From Pedobacter sp. MC2016-14 (GTDB lineage Bacteria; Bacteroidota; Bacteroidia; Sphingobacteriales; Sphingobacteriaceae): DNA of 64,000 nt. Below the pieces are notes generated by a model. The model had not been told where the DNA came from. It was given only the letters and a program-made list of their open reading frames with translations, and did no database searches. Position 1 is the first letter of the stretch, and each line of letters starts with the position of its first letter. Shown in pieces: positions 36,204 through 44,792 of this stretch. The stretch lies in assembly GCF_020991475.1 (NCBI RefSeq), contig NZ_JAJMPA010000001.1:806001-870000 (forward strand). The letters run 5' to 3'. A program made the position numbers and the translations under genes.

Positions 36204-36212
36204 GGGTTAAAT

Positions 36213-36572
36213 CTATTGAATATTTCCCATTTTTACCATTTGCAAACTTTCAAAAACCATTTTTTGATTGTATTCAAATGCCAGTCTTTTATGATTAATC
36301 AGGTCAATTATAGTCCCTACAAAGCATAAACCCCCGGTAAAAAAATAAAGTATCCCCATACCCACCTGATTTAGTAAAAATCGTGGAAGTCCGGGAACAA
36401 AAAAACCGAGGATACAATACAATACCATATCATCCGGGTTACGTCTCTTGCTTCCGTAGATCATTAAAAAGCCCCTAAGCTGCTGCTCATTAAACCCTGT
36501 AGTGGCAGATTGCAGGTACGAATACTCTTCAGGGCTGATGCCCGGCAAGGTCATAAATGGTGAATTAAACAT
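36213..36572 (-). CDS. TM2-domain-like small membrane protein
   Basis: A 119-residue product with a cytosolic N-terminal part (ISPEEYSYLQSATTGFNEQQ) and two close transmembrane segments (YCILGFFVPGLPRFLLNQVG, GILYFFTGGLCFVGTIIDLI) ending in KRLAFEYNQKMV, matching TM2 proteins. Its start overlaps the end of the upstream DUF2752 gene by 8 nt, so they are translated together. The function is unknown; the pair occurs in many Bacteroidota. Confidence 0.85.
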   Translation of the reverse strand: MFNSPFMTLPGISPEEYSYLQSATTGFNEQQLRGFLMIYGSKRRNPDDMVLYCILGFFVPGLPRFLLNQVGMGILYFFTGGLCFVGTIIDLINHKRLAFEYNQKMVFESLQMVKMGNIQ

Positions 36573-36891
36573 AATCTTCCTCCGTATTTTTTAAATTAAA
36601 TATCCTATTACATTCCAATTTTAACAGTGTAAACACACGCATACAAATAATTAATAAAGCAGGGATACCAAACCAATGTAGTTTTAAACTCTCTGCAATG
36701 TTTCCATGAAACAACTGAGTGATGGATCTGCCTAGTCCACAACCAGGGCACCACTGCAAACCCAAATTCGCCAAAGGGCACCAGGTAAAAGACAAATGAT
36801 CTTCATAACCATGGGGTTTTGCCGTAGCCAATAAAGCCAGCGCCACAACCCAAAAAATTAACTCTAATGGAATTTGATGCAGTCTTTTCAT
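36565..36891 (-). CDS. DUF2752 membrane protein
   Basis: The 108-residue product has the DUF2752 signature CPLANLGLQWCPGCGLGRS followed by ITQLFHGNIAESLKLHWFGI and a transmembrane helix (ALLIICMRVFTLL). The cysteines (CP ... CPGCG) could bind metal or form disulfides, but no function is known. It is divergent from mfd and overlaps the TM2 gene downstream by 8 nt. Confidence 0.85.
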   Translation of the reverse strand: MKRLHQIPLELIFWVVALALLATAKPHGYEDHLSFTWCPLANLGLQWCPGCGLGRSITQLFHGNIAESLKLHWFGIPALLIICMRVFTLLKLECNRIFNLKNTEEDYV

Positions 36892-36944
36892 ATTTTTAAG
36901 ATGTTTAATGCGCCTTTTTGTTACATTTTAAAGGATCATAATCT

Positions 36945-36952
36945 TACATTTG
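36945..36952 (+). promoter_or_regulatory. Putative -7 element 4 nt before the mfd GTG
   Basis: TACATTTG (exact TAnnTTTG) is followed by TGAT and then the GTG start at 36957. No -33 element at 19 nt. An ATG at 36955-36957 overlaps it but reads ATG-TGA and cannot start mfd. Confidence 0.42.
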
Positions 36953-36956
36953 TGAT

Positions 36957-39900
36957 GTGAACATCCGCGAACTGATCAATAGGTATAAAACAGATGAGCG
37001 TGTTGAAGCATTGGCTAAAGCCCTCAACTCGGGTAAAGGAAGCAAAACTCAGTTAAAAGGACTGGTTGGCTCTGCTGATGCTACAATTGCGGCAGCCTGC
37101 TATTTTTTAACCCACAAACCTCAGCTTTTTATTTTACCTGACCGGGAAGAAGCTGCATATTTTTTATCTGACCTCGAAAACATACTGGAAAAAGAGATCT
37201 TACTCTTTCCTTCATCTTTTCGCAAAGCGTTCGACTTTACCCAGGTAGATACCGCAAATGTATTGGGCAGGGCAGAGGTAATTAATGAGTTGAACCATAA
37301 TTCTGAATACGGAAAAATTGTGGTTACTTATCCGGAAGCACTGGCAGAAAAGGTGATAGACCGGAGCATGCTGGAGAAAAATACACTCGAAATTCATGTA
37401 AATACTAAGCTGAATATTGAGTTCATCAGTGAGTTTTTATTTGATTACAGCTTTGAACGTACAGATTTTGTATATGAACCCGGACAGTATTCTGTTCGTG
37501 GTGGTATTGTAGATATCTTTTCTTTTTCTCACGATCTCCCATATCGTATTGAATTTTTTGGAGATGTAATTGAAAGTATCCGGACCTTTGAAATTGAAAG
37601 TCAGCTTTCTGTTGATGATGTAAAGAGCTTTACGATCATTCCTAACGTTCAGTCAAAATATCTTACACAAAACAACATCAATTTACTTGATTACATCGAA
37701 AAAGACACCCAAATCTGGATCAAGGATGTAGCCTTTACTTTAGATATCGTTAAGGGAGGGTATAAAAAAGCAACAGAACTTTGGAAAGCCCTTTCATTGG
37801 CAGAGAAGCAAAATGAACAATGGATAGATCCAAAATTTGCCTTTTCTGACGAAAAGATGCTGGGAGATTTGCTGCATGACTTCGCCATAGTAGAGTTTGG
37901 AAAACAATTTTTTTACCACACAGAACAGGTCATTCTTTTTGATACCAAGCCTCAGCCATCTTTTAATAAAGACTTTACACTTCTGATCCATAACCTTAAA
38001 GAGAATGAAAAATCTGGCATAGTAACCTTTATTTTTACTTCGTCTACCAAGCAAACGGAACGTTTATATGCCATTTTAGATGATATTGATAAGTCTGCTA
38101 AATTTACGCCCGTAAACCTTCCACTAAGAGAGGGTTTCCTTGATGCCACACAAAACCTCGCATTTTATACCGATCACCAGATCTTTGACCGGTTTTATAA
38201 ATATAAACTTAAACGAGGTTACCAGCGCAGCCAGGCCATTACTTTAAAAGACCTAAGGGAATTAAAATCCGGAGATTTTGTTACCCATATTGATCATGGG
38301 ATTGGAAAATATGCCGGATTAGAAAAAGTGGAAGTAAACGGGAAAACACAGGAAATGATCCGTTTAATCTATGCTGATAATGATTTACTTTATGTAAACA
38401 TCAACTCCATGAACCGCATTTCCAAATACAGTGGTAAAGATGGAACTGCGCCTAAAATGAACAAATTAGGAACGGAAGCCTGGGATAAACTTAAAAAGAC
38501 TACAAAAAAAAAAGTAAAGGACATAGCCAGGGACCTGATTAAGCTATATGCATTAAGAAAAGCCCAGGTAGGAACTGCATTTGATCCCGATGGCTATCTG
38601 GAAACCGAACTTGAAGCTTCATTTATATATGAAGATACACCAGATCAGGTTAAGGCCACCAGTGATGTAAAAAAAGATATGGAAGCGCCATATCCTATGG
38701 ATAGGCTGGTTTGCGGTGACGTAGGTTTCGGAAAAACAGAAATTGCCATTAGGGCAGCATTTAAAGCTGTTGCCAATGGCAAACAGGCGGCAGTACTAGT
38801 ACCTACCACCATTTTGGCCCTACAGCACTTTAAAACGTTTTCTCAGCGTTTAAAAGAATTCCCTTGTAACGTAGATTACATCAATCGTTTTAAAACCAAC
38901 AAGCAGATTAAAGACACTTTAGCGCTGCTTGCAGATGGAAAAGTAGATATTGTAATTGGTACCCACAGGCTATTGAGTAAAGATGTAAAGTTCAAAGACC
39001 TGGGCATTATGGTTATTGATGAAGAGCAAAAGTTTGGTGTAAGTTCAAAAGAGAAATTACGTGCTTTGCGAGTAAATGTAGATACCTTAACACTTACAGC
39101 AACCCCTATTCCACGAACGCTACATTTCTCTTTAATGGGTGCAAGAGATTTGTCTATTATGAGTACACCACCGCCTAACAGACAGGCTGTAAATACAGAA
39201 CTTCATGTTTTTAACGACAAACTTATACAAGAGGCGGTACAGTTTGAACTGGAGCGGGGTGGTCAGGTATTCTTTATCCACAACAGGGTAAACGACCTGG
39301 CACAGCTTGGAGGCATTATTCAAACCCTCGTACCTAGAGCCAGAATAGGAATAGCACACGGACAATTGGACGGAGATGCGCTTGAAGACGTAATGCTGGA
39401 TTTTATCAATGGCGAAAAAGATGTGTTAGTAGCTACCACCATCATTGAGGCCGGATTGGATATACCTAATGCAAATACAATTATCATTAACCATGCCCAC
39501 ATGTTTGGTTTAAGTGACTTACACCAAATGCGTGGCAGGGTAGGCCGATCTAATAAAAAGGCTTTTTGCTATTTATTAAGCCCTCCACTTTCTACATTAA
39601 CTTCTGAAGCCAGAAAAAGATTGAGTGCCATTGAGGAATTTTCAGACCTTGGTAGCGGATTTAACATCGCCATGAGGGATTTAGACATCCGGGGTAGCGG
39701 TAACCTCTTAGGTGCCGAGCAAAGTGGCTTCATCGCCGAAATCGGCTTTGATATGTACCATAAAATACTGGATGAAGCCATTCAGGAACTTAAAGACGAT
39801 GAATTCAAAGAATTGTTTAAAGATGAAAGCCCACGTCCATTTGTCAATTTTACGCAGGTAGATACAGATCTTGAGCTTTACATACCTGATGATTATGTTA

Positions 39901-40298
39901 CCAATATTACCGAGCGGTATAACCTCTATACAGAGCTTTCAAAGATTGATGATGAAAATAGCTTAAAGGCATTTGAATTGTCTTTGAAAGACCGTTTTGG
40001 AGAAGTGCCAAGACCGGTAAAAACAATGATGAAAGTATTGCGACTGCAATGGGTGGCAAAACAGCTTGGATTTGAAAAACTTAGCTATAAAAAAGGTACG
40101 CTGAGAGGTTATTTCATATCCGATAAACAATCTGCGTTCTTTGACTCTGTAACCTTTAATAAAATACTTCTTTTTGCGCAACTACATCCCAGGTTATGCA
40201 ATCTTAAAGAAGTTAAAGATTCCTTAAGGATTGCATTTGAAAACCTTGCCAATATTGATGAAGCCGTTGAAATGTTGCAAATGGTAGCCAAAGAATAA
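36957..40298 (+). CDS. mfd: Transcription-repair coupling factor Mfd
   Basis: This 1113-residue DNA translocase removes stalled RNA polymerase and recruits UvrA. N-terminal UvrB-like domain, CarD-like RNA polymerase-interacting domain (GDFVTHIDHGIGKYAGLEKV), RecG-type motor with Walker A GDVGFGKTEIA, motif II DEEQKFGV, motif III TLTATPIPRTL and motif VI QMRGRVGRSN, then the TRCF domain (FGEVPRPVKTMMKVL). The start is GTG at 36957 because the family N-terminus MNIRELINRYKTDERVEALA begins there and no in-frame ATG precedes it. Length is slightly below the 1148 of E. coli. Confidence 0.97.
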   Translation: MNIRELINRYKTDERVEALAKALNSGKGSKTQLKGLVGSADATIAAACYFLTHKPQLFILPDREEAAYFLSDLENILEKEILLFPSSFRKAFDFTQVDTANVLGRAEVINELNHNSEYGKIVVTYPEALAEKVIDRSMLEKNTLEIHVNTKLNIEFISEFLFDYSFERTDFVYEPGQYSVRGGIVDIFSFSHDLPYRIEFFGDVIESIRTFEIESQLSVDDVKSFTIIPNVQSKYLTQNNINLLDYIEKDTQIWIKDVAFTLDIVKGGYKKATELWKALSLAEKQNEQWIDPKFAFSDEKMLGDLLHDFAIVEFGKQFFYHTEQVILFDTKPQPSFNKDFTLLIHNLKENEKSGIVTFIFTSSTKQTERLYAILDDIDKSAKFTPVNLPLREGFLDATQNLAFYTDHQIFDRFYKYKLKRGYQRSQAITLKDLRELKSGDFVTHIDHGIGKYAGLEKVEVNGKTQEMIRLIYADNDLLYVNINSMNRISKYSGKDGTAPKMNKLGTEAWDKLKKTTKKKVKDIARDLIKLYALRKAQVGTAFDPDGYLETELEASFIYEDTPDQVKATSDVKKDMEAPYPMDRLVCGDVGFGKTEIAIRAAFKAVANGKQAAVLVPTTILALQHFKTFSQRLKEFPCNVDYINRFKTNKQIKDTLALLADGKVDIVIGTHRLLSKDVKFKDLGIMVIDEEQKFGVSSKEKLRALRVNVDTLTLTATPIPRTLHFSLMGARDLSIMSTPPPNRQAVNTELHVFNDKLIQEAVQFELERGGQVFFIHNRVNDLAQLGGIIQTLVPRARIGIAHGQLDGDALEDVMLDFINGEKDVLVATTIIEAGLDIPNANTIIINHAHMFGLSDLHQMRGRVGRSNKKAFCYLLSPPLSTLTSEARKRLSAIEEFSDLGSGFNIAMRDLDIRGSGNLLGAEQSGFIAEIGFDMYHKILDEAIQELKDDEFKELFKDESPRPFVNFTQVDTDLELYIPDDYVTNITERYNLYTELSKIDDENSLKAFELSLKDRFGEVPRPVKTMMKVLRLQWVAKQLGFEKLSYKKGTLRGYFISDKQSAFFDSVTFNKILLFAQLHPRLCNLKEVKDSLRIAFENLANIDEAVEMLQMVAKE

Positions 40299-40301
40299 AG
40301 C

Positions 40302-40520
40302 ATGAACCCACAATTATTAAAAGACCTGGTTACCATGCCCATGCCCTTCGGGAAATATAAGGGAAAGTTAATTTGCGATTTACCAGAAACCTATCTTGTC
40401 TGGTTTCAAAGTAAAGGCTTTCCTCCTGGTAAATTGGGTGAAATGCTGTCTACCATCTATGAGATAAAACTTAATGGCTTAGAATACCTCTTACAGCCCT
40501 TAAAATCCAAAAGATATTAG
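40302..40520 (+). CDS. DUF3820 small protein
   Basis: A 72-residue protein with the DUF3820 signature (MPFGKYKGKLICDLPETYLV, WFQSKGFPPGKLGEMLSTIY). The family is sometimes named quorum-sensing-regulated virulence factor, but no biochemical role is known. It begins 3 nt after mfd and shares its transcript; the stop lies one base from the stop of the convergent cdsA gene. Confidence 0.9.
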   Translation: MNPQLLKDLVTMPMPFGKYKGKLICDLPETYLVWFQSKGFPPGKLGEMLSTIYEIKLNGLEYLLQPLKSKRY

Positions 40521-40521
40521 C

Positions 40522-41328
40522 TTAGTTGAGCAACAGGTACAAATAAGTAAAAACCATAGGTGCACCGATTAAAAGGCCGTCAAAACGATCCAGAATACCC
40601 CCATGTCCAGGTAATAGCGTTCCAGAATCCTTTACATTCAAACTTCTTTTCAGCATAGACTCTACCAGGTCTCCAAGTGTACCAAAACTCACAACCAAAA
40701 CCGCCATACCCATTAAAATGTAGGCATTTATTTCTGTAAATACCATTGAGACGATAAAGGCAACCAGCACACTTGTAAATACACCTCCAAAAAATCCTTC
40801 CCAGGATTTCTTTGGTGAATGTCGTTCAAAAAGCCTTGTTTTACCTAACTTTCTTCCAAACAAGTATGCTCCGGTATCACTTGCCCAAAGCATCAGGATA
40901 AATGAAAATGGCAAATGAAAATTATAGCTGTGCTTCATAAACCCCATAGTATAGAACAAACAAAAGGGAATGGTTACATAGATAATTCCCAAAAAAGTAT
41001 ACCCAACATTTGCAAATGGTTCTCTCTCCCTTTTATACAATTCCAGGATAAATACCAAAAAAACCGCCGGAATTAACAAAAGAAGGTATTTAGATCCCCA
41101 ATCAAACAGGTTATTTCCTATAAACATTAAAAAGATAACCAGATTCAAAAGAACCCCGAGTGAGCGGTTAGGTTTTGTACCCTGACTTTTAATAAGTTTA
41201 TAAAATTCAATCAAGCCCATAGTACTAAGGGCAAGGTAAAAAATGCTGAATGTATACGCTCCAAAAAAGAAGGATCCAAGCATCACGATGGTAAAAAAAA
41301 ATGCAGTTATGGCCCTGGTTTTCATCAA
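40522..41328 (-). CDS. cdsA: Phosphatidate cytidylyltransferase
   Basis: The 268-residue integral membrane enzyme makes CDP-diacylglycerol, the precursor of PE and acidic phospholipids. The signature appears near the C-terminus: WASDTGAYLFGRKLGKTRLF, HSPKKSWEGFFGG, FGTLGDLVESMLKRSLNVKD, PGHGGILDRFDGLLIGAP. Six to eight hydrophobic helices precede it. It overlaps the DUF2007 gene start-stop by 4 nt. In function it pairs with psd at 24 kb. Confidence 0.96.
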   Translation of the reverse strand: MMKTRAITAFFFTIVMLGSFFFGAYTFSIFYLALSTMGLIEFYKLIKSQGTKPNRSLGVLLNLVIFLMFIGNNLFDWGSKYLLLLIPAVFLVFILELYKREREPFANVGYTFLGIIYVTIPFCLFYTMGFMKHSYNFHLPFSFILMLWASDTGAYLFGRKLGKTRLFERHSPKKSWEGFFGGVFTSVLVAFIVSMVFTEINAYILMGMAVLVVSFGTLGDLVESMLKRSLNVKDSGTLLPGHGGILDRFDGLLIGAPMVFTYLYLLLN

Positions 41329-41531
41329 ATATTATTTTCTAAAATATAAGCGTTAGCCTTTTCCACGTGGTCTGCATGAACCATAATGTCCAGTAACCCA
41401 AAAACTTTATAACTTGAATCCTGCTTATTTAATACCACAGCAGGAATTTCTTCTGCTATCAAGCCCTGCTTAATAATTTCTGCCGTAAGCGGATCCTCTG
41501 TAGTAAATACCTTAACCCAATTGTTCTCCAT
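41325..41531 (-). CDS. DUF2007 putative signal-transducing protein
   Basis: A 68-residue DUF2007 protein: NWVKVFTTEDPLTAEIIKQG, LIAEEIPAVVLNKQDSSYKV, LDIMVHADHVEKANAYILEN. These are ferredoxin-like folds seen beside diverse enzymes; no function is known. The ATG at 41531 is preferred over a longer frame to 41585 that would run deep into the CPBP gene. It overlaps the CPBP 3' end by 20 nt and cdsA by 4 nt, so these three genes form one unit. Confidence 0.86.
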   Translation of the reverse strand: MENNWVKVFTTEDPLTAEIIKQGLIAEEIPAVVLNKQDSSYKVFGLLDIMVHADHVEKANAYILENNI

Positions 41532-42444
41532 TAGTTTTTGCTGTTTTATTTTTAAAATATTCAAATAATGTAATTGTGAGCACAAAGCTAATTATATAGC
41601 CATACCATTGCAATGAAATGGTAGGTTCTGTACTGTTTAAAGGCAGATTGTGTTTTTGCATAATAAAAGAAACAGCTACTACATAGCCATTATTGATAAA
41701 ATGTGCCAGCATCGGGTACCATAAACTTCCGCTCCATACATACAGATAACCAAAGGCAGCACCTAGAAATAACCTCGGTAAAAACCCAAAAAATTGAACA
41801 TGTATGGCACTAAATATAAATGCGGTAACCCATATTCCAATATGGGTGTTCTTAAAAATACGGATGAATATTTGTTGCATTCCTCCGCGAAAAAACAATT
41901 CTTCGCCGATTGCTGGTAATAGCGCAATCATCGATAGATTTACAAAAATATCCCATGGTTTATGAACCGTTAATAAGGCAACAGTAAGCTCCATAGAAGC
42001 ATCTTCCTTTTCACGCATCCAGGCTTCCAGGGGTTTTAAAAATCCAGGAAGTGTCATTTTTTGGTTTAATAAGGCTGTCCATTCTACTAAAGGCATTGAA
42101 AAGATCACCAATAATAATATTACCAGGAGCAAGTCGGCTTCAGCTTTTTTAAAACCATAAAATACGTTCAATTGCTTTCCGTTAAAACAGGATAGCAGTA
42201 AAGGAGGTACAATAAATAATCCCATTGTACTAACCATTTGAAAGATTTTCAGCCCATTAAGAAAGCGGATATCCCCGCTTACAAAATCATTGTAAGCATT
42301 AAACAGATCAAATCCATACATTACAAAACAAATCAAAAATGCAATAGCTGAAAATACAATTGCTCCTAAAACCGCAAAAACAATTAACATAAACAACTGT
42401 AAATAAGGACTATGATCAGTAACCTTCATGCGGCCAATACCCAT
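41512..42444 (-). CDS. CPBP-family intramembrane glutamic endopeptidase (CAAX protease-like)
   Basis: A 310-residue protein with about eight transmembrane segments. The CPBP motifs are in order: GEELFFRGG (EExxxR), FIFSAIHVQFFGFLPR (FxxxH) and HFINNGY (HxxxN), which form the catalytic site in this family. Substrates are unknown; bacterial members process peptides or anchor signals. A Met at 42429 (MKVTDHSPYL) is an alternative start. It is divergent from dus and runs into the DUF2007-cdsA genes. Confidence 0.92.
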   Translation of the reverse strand: MGIGRMKVTDHSPYLQLFMLIVFAVLGAIVFSAIAFLICFVMYGFDLFNAYNDFVSGDIRFLNGLKIFQMVSTMGLFIVPPLLLSCFNGKQLNVFYGFKKAEADLLLVILLLVIFSMPLVEWTALLNQKMTLPGFLKPLEAWMREKEDASMELTVALLTVHKPWDIFVNLSMIALLPAIGEELFFRGGMQQIFIRIFKNTHIGIWVTAFIFSAIHVQFFGFLPRLFLGAAFGYLYVWSGSLWYPMLAHFINNGYVVAVSFIMQKHNLPLNSTEPTISLQWYGYIISFVLTITLFEYFKNKTAKTNGEQLG

Positions 42445-42464
42445 TCTTTATATATTTTTATTTG

Positions 42465-42472
42465 TACCTTTG
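42465..42472 (+). promoter_or_regulatory. Putative -7 element upstream of dus
   Basis: TACCTTTG (exact TAnnTTTG) lies 27 nt before the dus ATG. No TTTG is found at 19-nt spacing. Confidence 0.42.
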
Positions 42473-42499
42473 TACTTATAAACTGGTTAAGATAATTAA

Positions 42500-43507
42500 A
42501 TGTCTGTAAAGATAGGAAATATTGACTTGGGTGAGTTCCCTTTATTGCTTGCCCCGATGGAAGATGTAAGCGACCCTCCTTTCCGCTTTGTTTGTAAACA
42601 AGCAGGAGTGGATATGATGTATACAGAGTTTATTTCTTCTGAGGGCTTGATCCGTGATGCCGCTAAAAGTAGGGCCAAGCTTGATATTTTTGAATATGAA
42701 AGGCCTATTGGCATTCAAATTTTTGGCAGTGAAATAGACCACATGCGTGAAGCTACAGAAATTGCTACGCTGGCAAAGCCAGATTTAATGGATATCAATT
42801 ATGGTTGTCCTGTTAAACAGGTGGCCTGCAGGGGTGCAGGTTCTGCCTTACTACAAGACATAGATAAAATGGTAAAGATGACAGAAGCGGTAGTTAAAGC
42901 TACCCATCTGCCCGTTACCGTTAAAACCAGATTGGGTTGGGATGACAATACCAAGAATATAGAAGAAGTAGCAGAGCGATTACAAGATATTGGAATTAAG
43001 GCTTTAACCATACATGGGCGCACCAGGGCTCAGTTATACAAAGGTGAAGCAGATTGGACATTGATCCGGGAAATCAAAAGAAATCCACGTATTAAGATAC
43101 CTATTTTCGGAAACGGAGATGTTGACAGCATTAGAAAAGCTGCAGACTGGAGACTAGAATATGAGGTAGATGGCATTATGATTGGACGAGCAGCTATCGG
43201 CTATCCATGGATATTCAGAGAAATTAAACATTTCTTTGCTACAGGTAAGGTACTCGCAGGCCCGACAGTAGAAGAAAGAGTTTCGGTATGCCGTACACAT
43301 TTGGATAAATCTATTGCCTGGAAGGGTCCTAAAGTTGGAATATTTGAAATGAGAAGGCACTACTCCAATTATTTTAAAGGACTACCAGATTTTAAAAGCT
43401 ACAGGATGCTACTTGTAAAAGAAGATAATATTGAGATTATTCATAGCATATTGGATGAGATTTCAGACAAATTTCAGTATATTGAGCCCATATATCAAAT
43501 GGTCTAA
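42500..43507 (+). CDS. dusB: tRNA-dihydrouridine synthase (DusB-like)
   Basis: The 335-residue flavoenzyme reduces uridine to dihydrouridine in tRNA. Motifs: LLLAPMEDVSDPPFRFVCKQ, YTEFISSEGLIRDA, INYGCPVKQVACRGAGSALL (Cys in CRG is the proton donor region), VTVKTRLGWDD, LTIHGRTRAQ, IFGNGDVDS and GIMIGRAAIGYPWIF. The family is clear; DusB versus DusA/C cannot be settled by eye, though the length and motifs fit DusB. apaG follows after 25 nt. Confidence 0.95.
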   Translation: MSVKIGNIDLGEFPLLLAPMEDVSDPPFRFVCKQAGVDMMYTEFISSEGLIRDAAKSRAKLDIFEYERPIGIQIFGSEIDHMREATEIATLAKPDLMDINYGCPVKQVACRGAGSALLQDIDKMVKMTEAVVKATHLPVTVKTRLGWDDNTKNIEEVAERLQDIGIKALTIHGRTRAQLYKGEADWTLIREIKRNPRIKIPIFGNGDVDSIRKAADWRLEYEVDGIMIGRAAIGYPWIFREIKHFFATGKVLAGPTVEERVSVCRTHLDKSIAWKGPKVGIFEMRRHYSNYFKGLPDFKSYRMLLVKEDNIEIIHSILDEISDKFQYIEPIYQMV

Positions 43508-43532
43508 TTTAACATCTTGAATAAATAATACG

Positions 43533-43919
43533 ATGGTAACAGGAATTACAGAAGGCGTAAAAATATCAGTAGAAACTGTTTTCCAGGATGAGTTTTCTAA
43601 TCCCATGAATGAAGTTTTTCTGTTCGCATATAAAATTGAAATTCAAAATTTAACAGATCAATACATTCAGTTAAAAAGAAGAAATTGGACTATTTTTGAT
43701 TCTAATGGTTCTGTGAGAGAAGTAGAAGGTAGCGGTGTTGTTGGTGAACAGCCTATTATAGCGCCAGGAAATGCCCACAGTTATGTTTCTGCCTGTAATT
43801 TAACTACAGATATGGGCAGTATGAAAGGTTATTATTCAATGACCAGATTTCCTGACGAATCTGTTTTCCAGGTAGAAATTCCTCAATTTGAACTCATAGC
43901 ACCACACCGCTTAAATTAG
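43533..43919 (+). CDS. apaG: ApaG-domain protein
   Basis: A 128-residue ApaG/F-box-type immunoglobulin-fold protein: VSVETVFQDEFSNPMNEVFL-like start, QYIQLKRRNWTIFDSNGSVR, EVEGSGVVGEQPIIAPGNAH, MGSMKGYYSMTRFPDESVFQ. ApaG was linked to Co/Mg tolerance in Salmonella, but its molecular function is unsettled. It is probably cotranscribed with dus and overlaps the convergent zinc-peptidase gene by 4 nt. Confidence 0.94.
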   Translation: MVTGITEGVKISVETVFQDEFSNPMNEVFLFAYKIEIQNLTDQYIQLKRRNWTIFDSNGSVREVEGSGVVGEQPIIAPGNAHSYVSACNLTTDMGSMKGYYSMTRFPDESVFQVEIPQFELIAPHRLN

Positions 43920-44614
43920 TCATCACGCCCTCTTCCAAAAAGCATCATGGCGTAATATAGCAAGTTAGCCACTGCACCCAATGCTGCCACTACATAGGTC
44001 ATTGCGGCCCACCATAGTGCATCTTTAGCCTGCCTGTTCTCCTCTGCAGTCTGCATAATCTGATGATTTTCTTTAAGCCATAAAAGGGCCCTATTACTTG
44101 CATCAAATTCTACAGGCAAAGTAACTATTGTAAACAACGTAATTACTGCAAGCGCAACCACACCAACAGCAAGAACTACGGGATTTCCGGTAAATAAAAT
44201 TAAAAAGACCCCAATCATTAGTACCCATTGCAGCAAATTAGAAGATATACTAACCACCGGTACCATTTTAGAGCGTAGTTGAAGCCAATGATAGGATTTA
44301 GCATGTTGTACTGCATGCCCACATTCATGAGCAGCTACAGCCGCAGCCGCAACACTTCTTCCATAATACACATCCGTACTTAAATTAACTGTTTTATCAC
44401 CTGGATGATAATGGTCAGAAAGCTGTCCCTCCGTACTCATAACTTTTACGTCATAAATTCCGTAATCACTTAACATACGCTCTGCCACCTCTTTTCCAGA
44501 AAACCCCGAATTCAGTTGCATTTCTGCATATTTAGCAAACTTGTGCTTAAATCTCCACTGTACATAAAAGCTTAAAAGGAGAATAGGAAGAATTAAAAAC
44601 AAATAAATTTCCAT
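43916..44614 (-). CDS. Zinc metallopeptidase of the YugP (Zn_peptidase_2) family
   Basis: The ATG at 44612-44614 gives 232 residues (MEIYLFLILPILLLSFY). Inner-membrane helices flank an HECGHAVQH zinc motif (HExxH) preceded by VYYGRSVAAAAVAA. Further helices (VVLAVGVVALAVITLFTIVT, MTYVVAALGAVANLLYYAMM) fit the YugP family, whose substrates are not known. The upstream frame to 44638 was rejected because the signal-anchor begins at the later ATG. Confidence 0.9.
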   Translation of the reverse strand: MEIYLFLILPILLLSFYVQWRFKHKFAKYAEMQLNSGFSGKEVAERMLSDYGIYDVKVMSTEGQLSDHYHPGDKTVNLSTDVYYGRSVAAAAVAAHECGHAVQHAKSYHWLQLRSKMVPVVSISSNLLQWVLMIGVFLILFTGNPVVLAVGVVALAVITLFTIVTLPVEFDASNRALLWLKENHQIMQTAEENRQAKDALWWAAMTYVVAALGAVANLLYYAMMLFGRGRDD

Positions 44615-44792
44615 CAGTACTACATTTAGAAAAAGCAAATCAATAATTGTTCCTATTTTTTTCGCTGATTATCTGTCAGTATGCAAAAATAAATGTGGGT
44701 TTAAATCAATACAGCAATCCTATTAACTTTAAAATACTAAATTATTTGTCAAAACATTAAATTATATGGATTTTTGCTAAAAAAATAATCTA

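Noticed and set aside
41364..41369. CACGTG cores as further parS sites (also at 49542 and 55550)
   Set aside because: The flanks do not match GTTTCACGTGAAAC, and all three are within genes.
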